Shown here piece by piece: positions 8,634 through 17,287 of a DNA stretch of 64,000 nucleotides. The notes under the pieces are model-generated. The model ran no database searches. It was given only the letters and a program-made list of their open reading frames with translations, and was not told the DNA's origin. Source of the stretch: Nonomuraea candida (GTDB taxonomy: Bacteria; Actinomycetota; Actinomycetes; Streptosporangiales; Streptosporangiaceae); contig NZ_KL647031.1 of the NCBI RefSeq assembly GCF_000725485.1, positions 62,001-126,000 on the forward strand, read 5' to 3'. The position numbers and the translations under genes are program-made. The stretch's first letter is position 1, and each line of letters begins with the position of its first letter.

Positions 8634-11063
8634 CTAGATCTTCACCGTCGCCGACAGCCTCAGATCGGCCGCGCTGCGGCCCGCCGCCACCGTGTGCTCG
8701 CCCTCGACCGTGCGCCAGCCGTCCTCCCACACCTGGAAGGCCCGCTCCGACAGGAACACGGTGGTGAGCACGGTCTGCCCCGGCTCGGCCGTCACGACGT
8801 CGAACCCGGCCAGCGTCCGGCGCGGCCCGGCGTAGACCTGCACGACCTCCCGGCCCGGCCGGTCGCCGGTGTTGGTGACGGCCACGGTCACGGTGGTGCC
8901 CTCGGCCGCGATCGAGTCGTAGGACCAGGTCGTGTACCCCAGGCCGTGCCCGAACCAGAACGCCGGCTCCGCGCCCGAGCGCCGCCAGGCCGGATAGCCG
9001 ATGTCCACGCCCTCGTCGTAGACGACCCGCCCGTCCACCGGCGTCACCGCCGTCACCGGCGCGTCCGCCAGCCGCGCGGGCCAGGTGGTGGGCAGCCGCC
9101 CGCCCGGCTCGGCCGCCCCGAGCAGCACGTCGGCCAGCGCCGACCCCGCCTCCTGCCCGGGGAACCAGGTCAGCAGGACGGCCGCCACCTCGTCCCGCCA
9201 GGGCAGCTCGACCGGCGAGCCCGCGTTGACCACGACCACCGTGCGGGGGTTGGCCGCGGCCACCGCGCTGATCAGCTCGTCCTGCCGGCCGGGCAGCCGC
9301 AGGTCCGCCCGGTCGAAGCCCTCGCTCTCCACCTCCGGCGTGGTCGCGGCCACGACGATCGCCACGTCGCACGCGGTCGCCGCGCGCATGGCCTCGGCCA
9401 GCAGCTCGTCCTCGCCGGGGGAGGGGTCGGCGTGCCCCAGCGTGAAGGAGACGATCGCCAGGCCGCCGAGGCGGCCCGACGGGTGCGCCAGCGTCAGCTC
9501 GTAGGTCTGTCCCGCCGTCATCGGCACGGCGACCCGCCGCTCGGGCGGCGACAGGAAGGCCGCGGCCGGATCGCCCGCCTCCGGGACGATCTCCGCGTCG
9601 AGCACGCTCTCGCCGTTCACGGTGAGCCGGAACGCGCCCGCCCCGATCACCGACAGCTCGTGCTCGCCCGACACCTCCGCCCGGTACGCCGCCAGCAGCC
9701 GCACCTCCGCCAGCCGGGCGCCGTCCACGCCGGGCGGCAGGTGGCCGATCCAGCGGGCCTCGCCGGTGGCCAGCGGCTGCTCCGCCAGCAGCGCGCCGTC
9801 CCGGTCGAGGAACTGGGCGGTGACGGGGCCGGGCAGCGGGGACAGACGGACGCGGGGGTCGGTGCCGAGGGCGTAGGTGACCTCGGCCCGGCCGGTCAGG
9901 CCCGCCAGCGGGGAGACGACGTGCTCGGGGAAGACCTGCGCGCTGCCGCCGCCCATCACGCGCGCCTCGCGGGCGGCGGCGCCGATGAGCGCGATCCGCG
10001 TGCCGGGCGCGAGCGGCAGCACGCCGTCGTTGGTGAGCAGCGTGAACGCCCGCGCCGCCACCTCCCGCGCCAGCGCCACCCCGTCGATCTCCCCGCCTCC
10101 GGCCACCCGGTCGATACCCCCGGCCCCGGCCACCTCCGCCGGGCCTCCTGGCGCGGCTTGAGGAGCGCCGGCGGGACCCGCCGGGCGTTCACCCGCCGGG
10201 TGCAGGGCGCCGGCGCGTTCGGCCAGGCGCAGGATGCGGCGGACGCGGTCGTCCACGGCCGACTCCGGCACCCGGCCCTCCCGCACGGCCGCCTCCAGCC
10301 GCCTCCCCCACGGCCCCGACGGCCCCGGCATCGCCACGTCGGTGCCGCCCAGCGCGGCCGCCTCGGTCGAGCGCACCGCCGTCCAGTCCGACACCACGCA
10401 CCCGTCGAACCCCCACTCGCCCTTCAGCACCCCGTTGACCAGCTCCGCGTGCTCGGTCATGGTGGTGCCGTTCACGCCGTTGTAGGCCGTCATGAGCCCC
10501 CAGGCCCCGGCGCGCACCACCCGCTCGAACGGCCGCAGGTACACCTCGCGCAGCGCCCGCTCCCCGACCCGCACGTCCACGGTGTAGCGGTCGGTCTCGA
10601 AGTCGTTGGCCACGAAGTGCTTGGGCGTGGTGGCGACCCCGCCCTCCTGCACCCCCTCGACGTACGCGGCGCCGATCTCGCCCGTCAGGTACGGGTCCTC
10701 GGAGAAGCACTCGAAGTGCCGCCCGCCCAGCGGGGAGCGGTGCAGGTTGAGCGTGGGCGCGAGCAGGACGTGCACCCCCTTGCGCCGCGCCTCCTGCGCC
10801 AGCAGCAGGCCCGCCCGCCCGACCAGCTCCACGTCCCAGGTCGCGGCCAGCGCCGTCGGGCTCGGCAGCGCGATCGACGGGTCGGCGGCGCTCCAGTGCT
10901 CACCGCGTACGCCGATGGGCCCGTCGCTCATCACGAGCCGGTCGAGCCCGATCTCGGGCAGCGGCGGCAGCGACCACATGTCGGCCCCCGTGAGCAGCCG
11001 GATCTTGGCGGGCAGGTCGAGCCGGGAGATCAGTTCGTCGAAGTCCACGAGCACAGTGTTCAT
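8634..11063 (-). CDS. glycoside hydrolase family 3 beta-glucosidase-type enzyme
   Basis: The 809-residue enzyme is predicted to be cytosolic, as no signal peptide is visible. It has the GH3 N-terminal barrel (residues about 15-300; LSDGPIG-like loop, KHFVANDFETDR substrate loop) with the catalytic nucleophile Asp226 in GCVVSDWTAV. A low-complexity Gly/Ala/Pro linker follows at about 300-345, then the alpha/beta sandwich (ALIGAAAREARVMGGGSAQV), interrupted by a PA14-like insert at about 430-540. A C-terminal fibronectin-III-like domain follows. This layout is typical of beta-glucosidases on plant or fungal glucosides. The start at 11063 follows the usual N-terminus; a 20-residue longer frame is less likely. 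No sugar transporter or regulator is adjacent. Confidence 0.92.
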   Translation of the reverse strand: MNTVLVDFDELISRLDLPAKIRLLTGADMWSLPPLPEIGLDRLVMSDGPIGVRGEHWSAADPSIALPSPTALAATWDVELVGRAGLLLAQEARRKGVHVLLAPTLNLHRSPLGGRHFECFSEDPYLTGEIGAAYVEGVQEGGVATTPKHFVANDFETDRYTVDVRVGERALREVYLRPFERVVRAGAWGLMTAYNGVNGTTMTEHAELVNGVLKGEWGFDGCVVSDWTAVRSTEAAALGGTDVAMPGPSGPWGRRLEAAVREGRVPESAVDDRVRRILRLAERAGALHPAGERPAGPAGAPQAAPGGPAEVAGAGGIDRVAGGGEIDGVALAREVAARAFTLLTNDGVLPLAPGTRIALIGAAAREARVMGGGSAQVFPEHVVSPLAGLTGRAEVTYALGTDPRVRLSPLPGPVTAQFLDRDGALLAEQPLATGEARWIGHLPPGVDGARLAEVRLLAAYRAEVSGEHELSVIGAGAFRLTVNGESVLDAEIVPEAGDPAAAFLSPPERRVAVPMTAGQTYELTLAHPSGRLGGLAIVSFTLGHADPSPGEDELLAEAMRAATACDVAIVVAATTPEVESEGFDRADLRLPGRQDELISAVAAANPRTVVVVNAGSPVELPWRDEVAAVLLTWFPGQEAGSALADVLLGAAEPGGRLPTTWPARLADAPVTAVTPVDGRVVYDEGVDIGYPAWRRSGAEPAFWFGHGLGYTTWSYDSIAAEGTTVTVAVTNTGDRPGREVVQVYAGPRRTLAGFDVVTAEPGQTVLTTVFLSERAFQVWEDGWRTVEGEHTVAAGRSAADLRLSATVKI

Positions 11064-11130
11064 CACAAAACCGAGCACTCGATAGGTTTGTGACCTTTGC
11101 GTTATGCAAAGCCCCGGCGGCAACGAGAAA

Positions 11131-11152
11131 GCCCCGGGCGGACGCCCGGGGC
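11131..11152 (-). terminator. intrinsic terminator of lipA
   Basis: Perfect 10-bp GC arms (11131-11140 and 11143-11152) with a tiny loop lie about 65 bp beyond the lipA stop. On the minus strand they are followed by CTTTCT, a short T-rich tail. Confidence 0.75.
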
Positions 11153-11164
11153 CTCGTGTGGTGG

Positions 11165-11255
11165 ACGGCGGGTCAGGCCGTCCGGTGGGCTCGATGGCCT
11201 GCTGGTGGAACGGCGGGTCAGGCCGTCTGGCGGGCCTCGATGGCCTGCTGGTAGA
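11165..11255. repeat. 45/46-bp tandem duplication of the lipA 3' end
   Basis: The unit at 11210-11255 contains the last 12 codons and TGA of lipA. A second copy at 11165-11209 lies directly beyond the stop, with about four substitutions and one deleted base. The outer copy is noncoding. It lies between the lipA stop and its terminator. Confidence 0.85.
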
Positions 11256-12147
11256 GCCGGCCCGCCCGGTAGGACGAGCGCACCAGCGGCCCCGACAGCA
11301 CTCCGGCGAACCCGATGGCCTCGGCCTCGGCCTGCAGCTCCACGAACTCCTCCGGCTTGACCCACCGCTCCACCGGGTGGTGGCGCGGCGTCGGCCGCAG
11401 GTATTGCGTGATGGTCAGCAGGTCGGTGCCGGCCTCGTGGAGGTCGCGCATGGCCTCGGTGATCTCTTCGCGGGTCTCGCCCATGCCCAGGATCAGGTTG
11501 GACTTGGTGACCAGGCCGGCCTCGCGGGCCATCGTGATCACGTCCAGCGACCGCTCGTAGCGGAAGCCGGGCCGGATCCGCTTGAAGATGCGCGGCACGG
11601 TCTCGATGTTGTGCGCGAACACCTCGGGCTTGCTGGAGAAGACCTCCTCCAGCAGCTCGCGCCTGCCGTTGAAGTCGGGCACCAGCAGCTCGACGCCGCA
11701 GCCGGGCAGCAGCGTGTGGATCTGCCGCGCGGTCTCGGCGTAGAGCCAGGAGGCGCCGTCGGGCAGGTCGTCGCGGGCGACGCCGGTCACGGTCGCGTAG
11801 CGCAGGCCCATCTGCCGGACGGACTCGGCCACCCGGCGCGGCTCGTCGCGGTCGTAACCCTGCGGCTTGCCGGTGTCGATCAGGCAGAAGTCGCAGCGGC
11901 GCGTGCACTGGTCGCCGCCGATGAGGAAGGTCGCCTCGCGATCCTCCCAGCACTCATAGATATTCGGACAGCCCGCCTCTTCGCAGACCGTGTGCAGGCC
12001 CTCCCGGCGCGTGAGCGATTTCAGCTCGGTGTATTCGGGGCCCGTCTTCAGCTTGGTCTTGATCCACGGGGGCTTGCGCTCGATAGGGGTTTCGGCATTG
12101 CGCACCTCCAGGCGGAGGAGCTTTCTGCCTTCAGGAGCAACGGTCAC
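11218..12147 (-). CDS. lipA: lipoyl synthase
   Basis: LipA is the radical-SAM enzyme that inserts two sulfurs into protein-bound octanoyl groups to give lipoyl cofactor, used here by SucB. The 309 residues are full length. Cys55, Cys60 and Cys66 ([12 protein letters not shown]) bind the auxiliary 4Fe-4S cluster that is consumed as sulfur donor. Cys81, Cys85 and Cys88 (CTRRCDFC) bind the SAM cluster. The conserved RSSYRAG segment near the C-terminus is present. It is the last gene of the lipB-M48-like-lipA run on this strand. Its 3' tail is tandemly duplicated just past the stop. The start is GTG. Confidence 0.97.
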   Translation of the reverse strand: MTVAPEGRKLLRLEVRNAETPIERKPPWIKTKLKTGPEYTELKSLTRREGLHTVCEEAGCPNIYECWEDREATFLIGGDQCTRRCDFCLIDTGKPQGYDRDEPRRVAESVRQMGLRYATVTGVARDDLPDGASWLYAETARQIHTLLPGCGVELLVPDFNGRRELLEEVFSSKPEVFAHNIETVPRIFKRIRPGFRYERSLDVITMAREAGLVTKSNLILGMGETREEITEAMRDLHEAGTDLLTITQYLRPTPRHHPVERWVKPEEFVELQAEAEAIGFAGVLSGPLVRSSYRAGRLYQQAIEARQTA

Positions 12148-12188
12148 CTTCTCAGCTTACGTCTCCCCGGAAGCCGCCCAGCAGGGGG

Positions 12189-13178
12189 TCAGGAGATGAG
12201 GCCGAAGCCGCGGATCGCGCGCGCGTAATGGCCGCCCAGCTCCTGGTCGATGGCCTCGGACCGGGCGGCGTCGAGCAGCTCGCAGTCGGGGGCGCCGGGC
12301 AGCACGCCGTCCTCGGTGAGCCGGGACCTGGCCAGCGCGATGCCGCGGATCGCCGAGACGCTCTCGCCGCGCAGCGCCGCCGCCTGCATCGGCGCCAGGT
12401 AGCCGCCGCCCCCCGCCAGCTCCTCCAGCTCCGCCAGGTCCTCCTCGGAGGCCGCCCGCAGCGCCAGCGCCCGCTGCCTGGCCAGGGTCCGGCCGTCGCC
12501 CGCGCGGGCCAGCCGGGTCAGCACGTAGTCCGCCAGCAGCACCGGGCCGCCGAGCACCCGGCCGAGCAGGCGGCCGAGGATGCCCGCCGCGCCGTAGGAC
12601 TTGTCCATGTGGTCGAGCGCCAGCGGCGACGCCGCGGCGATCTTGTCCTGGGCCTCCTGCCTGGCGTTCAGCGGCCCGGAGCCCTCCCCGAGCAGCGCGT
12701 CCCGCCAGGACTCCAGCGTGGCCAGCGCCTCGCTCACCACCCGCTCGTCGCCCCTGGGCAGCCGCGCGTACGCCGTGGCCAGCAGGGCCACCCGCCCCCT
12801 CGGCGACAGCGCCAGCCACAGCGGCAGGCCGAGGTCCAGCACGGGCGTCCTGAGCAGCCCCACGCGGGCGTAGACCGTCCGCGTCGACAGGTCGCTGATC
12901 GCGATCTTCCTGGGGCGCTTGACGCCGACCCGGTCGGCCACGCGGTCCGCCACCGCGTACAGCTCCCGGGCCTCGTCGCGGCCGGGCACCTCGGCGTCGG
13001 CGGGCAGGCGGCCCAGGTCGGGCCGCAGCGCCCAGCCGAAGGCCAGGCTCACGCCACCGAAGATCCACGACAGGATCGAGCCCGGCGCCGACAGGATCAG
13101 CCACGCGCCGAGCACGACGAACCCCAGCGTCAGCAGGTGCACCACGAGCGCGAGCAGCAGGGCCAAGATACGCGTCAC
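12189..13178 (-). CDS. membrane protein resembling M48 peptidases without the HExxH motif
   Basis: The 329-residue protein has two N-terminal transmembrane helices (about residues 4-48) followed by a soluble domain. It opens like an M48/HtpX peptidase: LYAVADRVADRVGVKRPRKIAISD, then a strand pair and LSPRGRVALLATAYARLPRGDERV. In true M48 enzymes the last block reads HELAH-x-x-x-x-D; here both His positions and the Glu are gone, so zinc catalysis is not expected. The remainder is Ala/Arg-rich helices ending in ARAIRGFGLIS. It lies between lipB and lipA on the same strand, but no lipoate link can be shown. The M48 resemblance is by eye only. Confidence 0.6.
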   Translation of the reverse strand: MTRILALLLALVVHLLTLGFVVLGAWLILSAPGSILSWIFGGVSLAFGWALRPDLGRLPADAEVPGRDEARELYAVADRVADRVGVKRPRKIAISDLSTRTVYARVGLLRTPVLDLGLPLWLALSPRGRVALLATAYARLPRGDERVVSEALATLESWRDALLGEGSGPLNARQEAQDKIAAASPLALDHMDKSYGAAGILGRLLGRVLGGPVLLADYVLTRLARAGDGRTLARQRALALRAASEEDLAELEELAGGGGYLAPMQAAALRGESVSAIRGIALARSRLTEDGVLPGAPDCELLDAARSEAIDQELGGHYARAIRGFGLIS

Positions 13179-13236
13179 ATCGGCGATGGTAAGCCGCCGC
13201 CCACCTGCCGGGCCACGGGGATTTTCCCGGCCGGGC

Positions 13237-13929
13237 TCAGCGGCGCAGGAGATCCTCCTCGTGCAGCTCGAACGGCTCCTTGCCGAGCGCCTCGGCCAGC
13301 CGCTTCTCCGCGATCGGCAGGACCTCCTCGACCACGATGCGCCGGCCCGTCTCGGCCGACAGCGAGGAGACGCCCACGTCGGGCAGGCCGCACGGGGTGA
13401 TGCGGTTGAACCAGCGCGGGTCGTTGGCGCAGTTGAGCGCGAACCCGTGCATGGTCACCCCGCGCGAGAGGCGCAGCCCGACCGCGCCGAGCTGGCGGTC
13501 GGGCAGGCCCAGCGCCGGGTCGCCGATCGCCCACACCCCGGCCCGGCCCCGCACCCGCCGCGCCGTGACGCCGAAGTCGGCGCACACCTGGATCATCGTG
13601 TCCTCGAGCCGGCAGGCGTAGGAGACCACGTCGGTGATGGCCACGATCGGGTAGACCACGAGCTGCCCCGGACCGTGCCAGGTCAGCCGGCCGCCCCGGT
13701 CGACGTCGACGACCGGGGTGCCGTCGGAGGGCCGCTCGTGCGGGGCGGTGCGCTTGCCCGCCGTGTAGACGGGCGCGTGCTCCAGGAACAGCACGGTGTC
13801 GGTCAGCTCACCGGCGGCCCGCTTGCCGTGCACCCAGCGCTGCAGCGACCAGGCCTGCTCGTAGGGGACGTCGACGCCGAGTCGGACGATGGCGAGTGCG
13901 TGGGGATCGTCCCCGTGGATGGGGCGCAT
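13237..13929 (-). CDS. lipB: octanoyltransferase LipB with altered catalytic lysine
   Basis: LipB moves octanoate from acyl carrier protein to lipoyl domains. The 230-residue length and motifs fit: RGGRLTWHGPGQLVVYPI, then GVTMHGFALNCAND, and the nucleophile Cys180 in RITPCGLPDVGVSSL. The usual catalytic Lys of the Cys/Lys dyad (in the R-K-x-x-A-x-G block of characterised LipB proteins) aligns with Gln146 here (LPDRQLGAVGLR, codon CAG). Either the position tolerates change or activity is reduced. The ATG at 13929 is chosen; a GTG 24 bp upstream is possible. A 13-bp palindrome (13952-13964) sits at the upstream edge. SucB and LipA nearby supply the pathway context. Confidence 0.92.
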   Translation of the reverse strand: MRPIHGDDPHALAIVRLGVDVPYEQAWSLQRWVHGKRAAGELTDTVLFLEHAPVYTAGKRTAPHERPSDGTPVVDVDRGGRLTWHGPGQLVVYPIVAITDVVSYACRLEDTMIQVCADFGVTARRVRGRAGVWAIGDPALGLPDRQLGAVGLRLSRGVTMHGFALNCANDPRWFNRITPCGLPDVGVSSLSAETGRRIVVEEVLPIAEKRLAEALGKEPFELHEEDLLRR

Positions 13930-13966
13930 GAGCCTATTGTGCCGTTCCCTCACCCTTGAAGGGTAA

Positions 13967-14704
13967 TCAGGGGGTCAGCAAACGAGGCTCGATCCTGAAC
14001 TCCTTTACCCTTCCCGCACCTTCGTTCTCCACCCGGTACGCGTAGGCGCCCGCCTCCACGCTCACCGCCTGGATGAAGTCGGTGCCCACGTAGTGCAGGC
14101 CCACGCCCTCGTCGGCGGCGTAGCCGCCGGGCAGCTCCCCGGAGGCCACCGACTCCTGCAACAGCGGTCTGCGCTGCGGCTCGGCGTTGTAGTGCACCCC
14201 GCACGAATAGGGCAGCAGCGCCATGCCCTCGGCCCACACCCGCAGCTCGGGGCCGAAGGAGTCGGTGTTGCCGCCGACGTGCCAGCACAACGCGCCCGCG
14301 CTCTGCCCCGACAGCACCACCCCGGACCGCCACGCCTCCTCGAAGGCCTCGTCGAGCCCGTGCAACCGCCACAACGCCATCAGGTTGGCCACACTGCCAC
14401 CACTGACATAGATCATGTCCTGTTCGAGGATCCACGCCCGCGGATCAGGCACGTTCGGCATGGGGAACACCGTCAGATGGCTCACCTCGACGTCCCACCC
14501 GGAGAAGGCGCCGTACATCTTCAACACCCAGTCGGCCGCGTCGCCCATCGCCGTCGCCACCAGGCCCAGCTTCGGCCGGTCCTGCCCGGTCAGGTCGAGG
14601 CCGTAACGCAGCAGCGCGCTCGCCTCGATCTGGTTGTGGCGCCTGCTCGGGCGGAACGATCCGCCTCCGATGGCGAGGATGTGCGACTGCCCTGACCGGC
14701 TCAT
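13967..14704 (-). CDS. peptidase E / S51 family protein
   Basis: The 245-residue cytosolic protein belongs to the S51 family (PepE or cyanophycinase-like). It shows ILAIGGGSFRP at the N-terminus, YVSGGSVANLMALW, and the nucleophile elbow SGQSAGALCW with Ser135. PepE enzymes cleave N-terminal Asp-Xaa dipeptides; cyanophycinases cut multi-Arg-poly-Asp. The size favours the PepE-like type. A C-terminal extension (YVGTDFIQAVSVEAGAYAYRVE) adds a small strand-rich piece. It lies 38 bp upstream of the lipB ATG on the same strand, so it may head that transcript. Confidence 0.8.
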   Translation of the reverse strand: MSRSGQSHILAIGGGSFRPSRRHNQIEASALLRYGLDLTGQDRPKLGLVATAMGDAADWVLKMYGAFSGWDVEVSHLTVFPMPNVPDPRAWILEQDMIYVSGGSVANLMALWRLHGLDEAFEEAWRSGVVLSGQSAGALCWHVGGNTDSFGPELRVWAEGMALLPYSCGVHYNAEPQRRPLLQESVASGELPGGYAADEGVGLHYVGTDFIQAVSVEAGAYAYRVENEGAGRVKEFRIEPRLLTP

Positions 14705-14740
14705 GTCAAATTCTCCCAGCTTCTGAAAAGGAACGGCACC

Positions 14741-15634
14741 CTAGAGTACGGCGCGCAGAGCCTCGTCGAGGTTCGTATGAGCGAAGCGGTAACCCCCGGC
14801 CGTCAGCTTGGCCGGCGTGAGCCGGTGACTGGGCAGCAACCCGCCGCGCGCGAACTCGCCCAGCCCCGCTGCCAGCGCGAACGCCGGCACGGGGATCGGC
14901 ATCGTGCCCCTGCGCAGCGCCTTGCCGAGGGTCCTGGTGAACTCGGCGTTGGTGACGGGCGAGGGGGAGCTGAAGTTGACCGGGCCGTCGATCTCCCGGT
15001 GCGCCAGCACGTGCCGCGCGGCCCCCACCCAGTCGTCCAGGCTGATCCACGACCAGTACTGCCTGCCGGACCCGAGCGGCGCCCCCAGCCCCAGCCGGAA
15101 GATCGGCAGGATGCGCCCCAGCGCCCCACCGCGCCCGCTCAGCACCAGCGAGGTACGCGCGAGCACGGTCCTGATGCCCGCCTCCGCCGCCCGCAGGGCC
15201 TCGCCCTCCCAGCGCTCGCACAGGTCGGCCAGGAAGCCGGCGCCCTTGCCCTGGCCCTCGTCGACGACGCGGTCGCCGGTGTCGCCGTAGAAGTCCATGC
15301 CGGAGGCCGACAGCAGCACCCCGGGCGGCCCGGACAGCTCGCGCAGGGCGTCCACCAGCAGCCGGGTGCCCCGCACCCGGCTGTCGACCAGCTCGCGTTT
15401 GTACGCCGGGGTCCAGCGCCTGCCCCCGATCGGCGCCCCGGCCAGGTGCACCACGGCCTCGGAGCCTTCGAGCGCGGCCCGGTCGACGACCTGACCCGCC
15501 GGGTCCCAGAACGCCTCGTCGTCGTGTCGCGGGCGGTGGCGTACGAGCCGGACGACCTGCCGCCCCTCGGCCCGCAGCGCCTCGACCAGCGCCGTCCCGA
15601 TCAGCCCCGACGCTCCCGTCACGATGATCGCCAT
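14741..15634 (-). CDS. TIGR01777-type NAD-dependent epimerase (SDR39U1-like)
   Basis: The 297-residue short-chain dehydrogenase-like protein has the nucleotide-binding GASGLIG (residues 7-13), VVHLAGAPIGGRRWTPAYKRELVDSRVRGTRLLVDAL, and a C-terminal DUF1731-like end (SHRLTPAKLTAGGYRFAHTNLDEAL). This is the TIGR01777 pattern. The reaction is unknown for bacterial members; human SDR39U1 is the named relative. Position between sucB and the lipB cluster is a common actinomycete arrangement. A 36-bp gap separates it from the peptidase E gene, so they may form one unit. Confidence 0.85.
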   Translation of the reverse strand: MAIIVTGASGLIGTALVEALRAEGRQVVRLVRHRPRHDDEAFWDPAGQVVDRAALEGSEAVVHLAGAPIGGRRWTPAYKRELVDSRVRGTRLLVDALRELSGPPGVLLSASGMDFYGDTGDRVVDEGQGKGAGFLADLCERWEGEALRAAEAGIRTVLARTSLVLSGRGGALGRILPIFRLGLGAPLGSGRQYWSWISLDDWVGAARHVLAHREIDGPVNFSSPSPVTNAEFTRTLGKALRRGTMPIPVPAFALAAGLGEFARGGLLPSHRLTPAKLTAGGYRFAHTNLDEALRAVL

Positions 15635-15665
15635 GCCCCCACAGTACGCCGCGGGGACCCGGGCC

Positions 15666-15735
15666 GCCGGGCGGCGAAACGAAAGGCCGGGCAGCGAAAC
15701 GAAAGGCCGGGCGGCGAAACGAAAGGCCGGGCGGC
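15666..15735. repeat. 20-bp tandem repeat (3.5 units) behind sucB
   Basis: Three near-identical 20-bp units (15666-15685, 15686-15705, 15706-15725) plus a half unit are present. On the minus strand each unit consists of the 3' arm of the sucB terminator followed by its T-rich tail (CTTTCGTTTC). The array is therefore a serial copy of the terminator's second half. Confidence 0.85.
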
Positions 15736-15758
15736 CCCGCCAAGGGAGCCGCCCGGCC
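15725..15758 (-). terminator. intrinsic terminator of sucB
   Basis: Perfect 11-bp arms (15725-15735 and 15748-15758) lie 24 bp past the sucB stop. They are followed on the minus strand by CTTTCGTTTCG, a T-rich tail. Confidence 0.8.
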
Positions 15759-15782
15759 GATCAGCGCATCACCGTCGCGGGC

Positions 15783-17249
15783 TCAGGCGAGCCCGAGCTG
15801 CGCCTCGAAGCGCCCCTCCTCCAGGCGACGCTTGATCGTCGTCAGGAAGCGGGCCGCGTCGGCGCCGTCGACCAGGCGGTGGTCGTAGGTCAGCGCCAGG
15901 TAGACCATCGAGCGCACCGCGATGACCTCGCCCTCCGGCGTGTCGACCACCACGGGCCGCTTCACGACGGCGCCCGTGCCGAGCATGCCGACCTGCGGCT
16001 GGTTGAGGATCGGCGTGTCGAACAGCGCGCCGCGGCTGCCCGTGTTGGTCAGCGTGAACGTGCCGCCGGTGATCTCGTCGGGCGTCACCTGGTTGTTGCG
16101 GGTGCGCTCGGCGAGGTCGGTGATCTTGCGGGCGATGCCGGCGAGGTTGAGGTCACCGGCGTTCTTGACCACGGCGGCGAGCAGGCCGCGCTCGGTGTCC
16201 ACCGCGATGCCGAGGTTCTCGACGTCGAAGTAGGTGACCTCGTTGGTCTCGTTGTTGATCGTGGCGTTGAGCTTCGGGTGCTGCTTGAGCGCCTCGACCG
16301 TGGCCATCGCGAAGAACGGGGTGAAGGTCAGCTTCACGCCCTCGCGACGGAAGAAGTCGTCCTTCGCCTTCGCGCGCAGCCGCGCGATCTTCGTCACGTC
16401 GACCTCGACGACCGACGTGAGCTGGGCCGCCGTCTGGAGCGACTCGACCATGCGCTTGGCGATGGTCTGACGCAGGCGCGTCATCTTCTCCGTACGGCCG
16501 CGCAGCGTCGTGTCGACCTGCACGGGCTCGGGCGCGGCGGCCGGAGCCTGCGCCGCCGGGGCGGCGGCCGGGGCGGCGGCCGGGGCGGCGGGAGCCTGGG
16601 CGGCCGGCGCGGCCGCGGGCTGGGCGGTGGCCTGCTCGCGCTGGGCCTTGGCGGCCTCCAGGACGTCCTGCTTGCGGATGCGGCCGCCCACGCCGGTGCC
16701 GTTGATGGAGTCGAGGTCGACACCGTGCTCGTTGGCGAGCTTGCGCACCAGCGGGGTCACGTAGGGGCTGTCACCCGAGGTCGCCGGGGCGGGGGCGGCG
16801 GGCTGCGCCGGGGGAGCGGCCTGCGGCGCGGGGGCCGGGGCGGGCGCCGGAGCCGGAGCCGGAGCCGGAGCGGGGGTCGGGGCCGGCTGCTCCGGAGCGG
16901 GCTGCGGGATCGAGGAGGCCGGGGGAGCCGGGGCGGGCTCGGGCTCCGGCTCGGGCTGCGGGGCGGGCTCGGGAGCCGCCTCGGGGGCCGGGGCGGCGGC
17001 GCCCGGCTGCCCGTTCTCGTCGATGATCGCAAGCTCGGCGCCGACCTCGACGGTCTCGTCCTCGGCCACAACGATCTTGGTGATGACACCCGCGGACGGC
17101 GACGGGATCTCGGTGTCGACCTTGTCGGTCGAGACTTCGAGGAGCGGCTCGTCGGCCTCGACGCGCTCGCCCTCCTTCTTCAGCCAACGGGTTACGGTGC
17201 CCTCGGTCACGCTCTCGCCGAGCTGGGGCATCTGTACGGAGACCGGCAT
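15783..17249 (-). CDS. sucB: 2-oxoglutarate dehydrogenase E2, dihydrolipoyl succinyltransferase
   Basis: This is the core acyltransferase of a 2-oxoacid dehydrogenase complex, moving a succinyl group to CoA in the TCA cycle. A single lipoyl domain spans residues 1-78 with the lipoyl Lys43 in STDKVDTE. A Pro/Ala/Glu-rich flexible linker follows, then an E3-binding domain ([19 protein letters not shown] to KQDVLEAAK), a second Ala/Pro linker, and the catalytic domain. The catalytic domain ends with the HRLVD active site (His457, Asp461). The 488 residues are normal for one-lipoyl actinomycete E2. SucB versus a branched-chain E2 is decided by the catalytic-domain style and the lpd neighbour. It is followed by a strong terminator. 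Confidence 0.93.
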   Translation of the reverse strand: MPVSVQMPQLGESVTEGTVTRWLKKEGERVEADEPLLEVSTDKVDTEIPSPSAGVITKIVVAEDETVEVGAELAIIDENGQPGAAAPAPEAAPEPAPQPEPEPEPAPAPPASSIPQPAPEQPAPTPAPAPAPAPAPAPAPAPQAAPPAQPAAPAPATSGDSPYVTPLVRKLANEHGVDLDSINGTGVGGRIRKQDVLEAAKAQREQATAQPAAAPAAQAPAAPAAAPAAAPAAQAPAAAPEPVQVDTTLRGRTEKMTRLRQTIAKRMVESLQTAAQLTSVVEVDVTKIARLRAKAKDDFFRREGVKLTFTPFFAMATVEALKQHPKLNATINNETNEVTYFDVENLGIAVDTERGLLAAVVKNAGDLNLAGIARKITDLAERTRNNQVTPDEITGGTFTLTNTGSRGALFDTPILNQPQVGMLGTGAVVKRPVVVDTPEGEVIAVRSMVYLALTYDHRLVDGADAARFLTTIKRRLEEGRFEAQLGLA

Positions 17250-17287
17250 CGTTATCTTCTCTCGCGTTCTGATCTCGAGGGCTGGAC

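Noticed and set aside
8694..11093. 799-codon plus-strand open frame across the GH3 gene
   Set aside because: Antisense shadow; the minus strand has all GH3 motifs.
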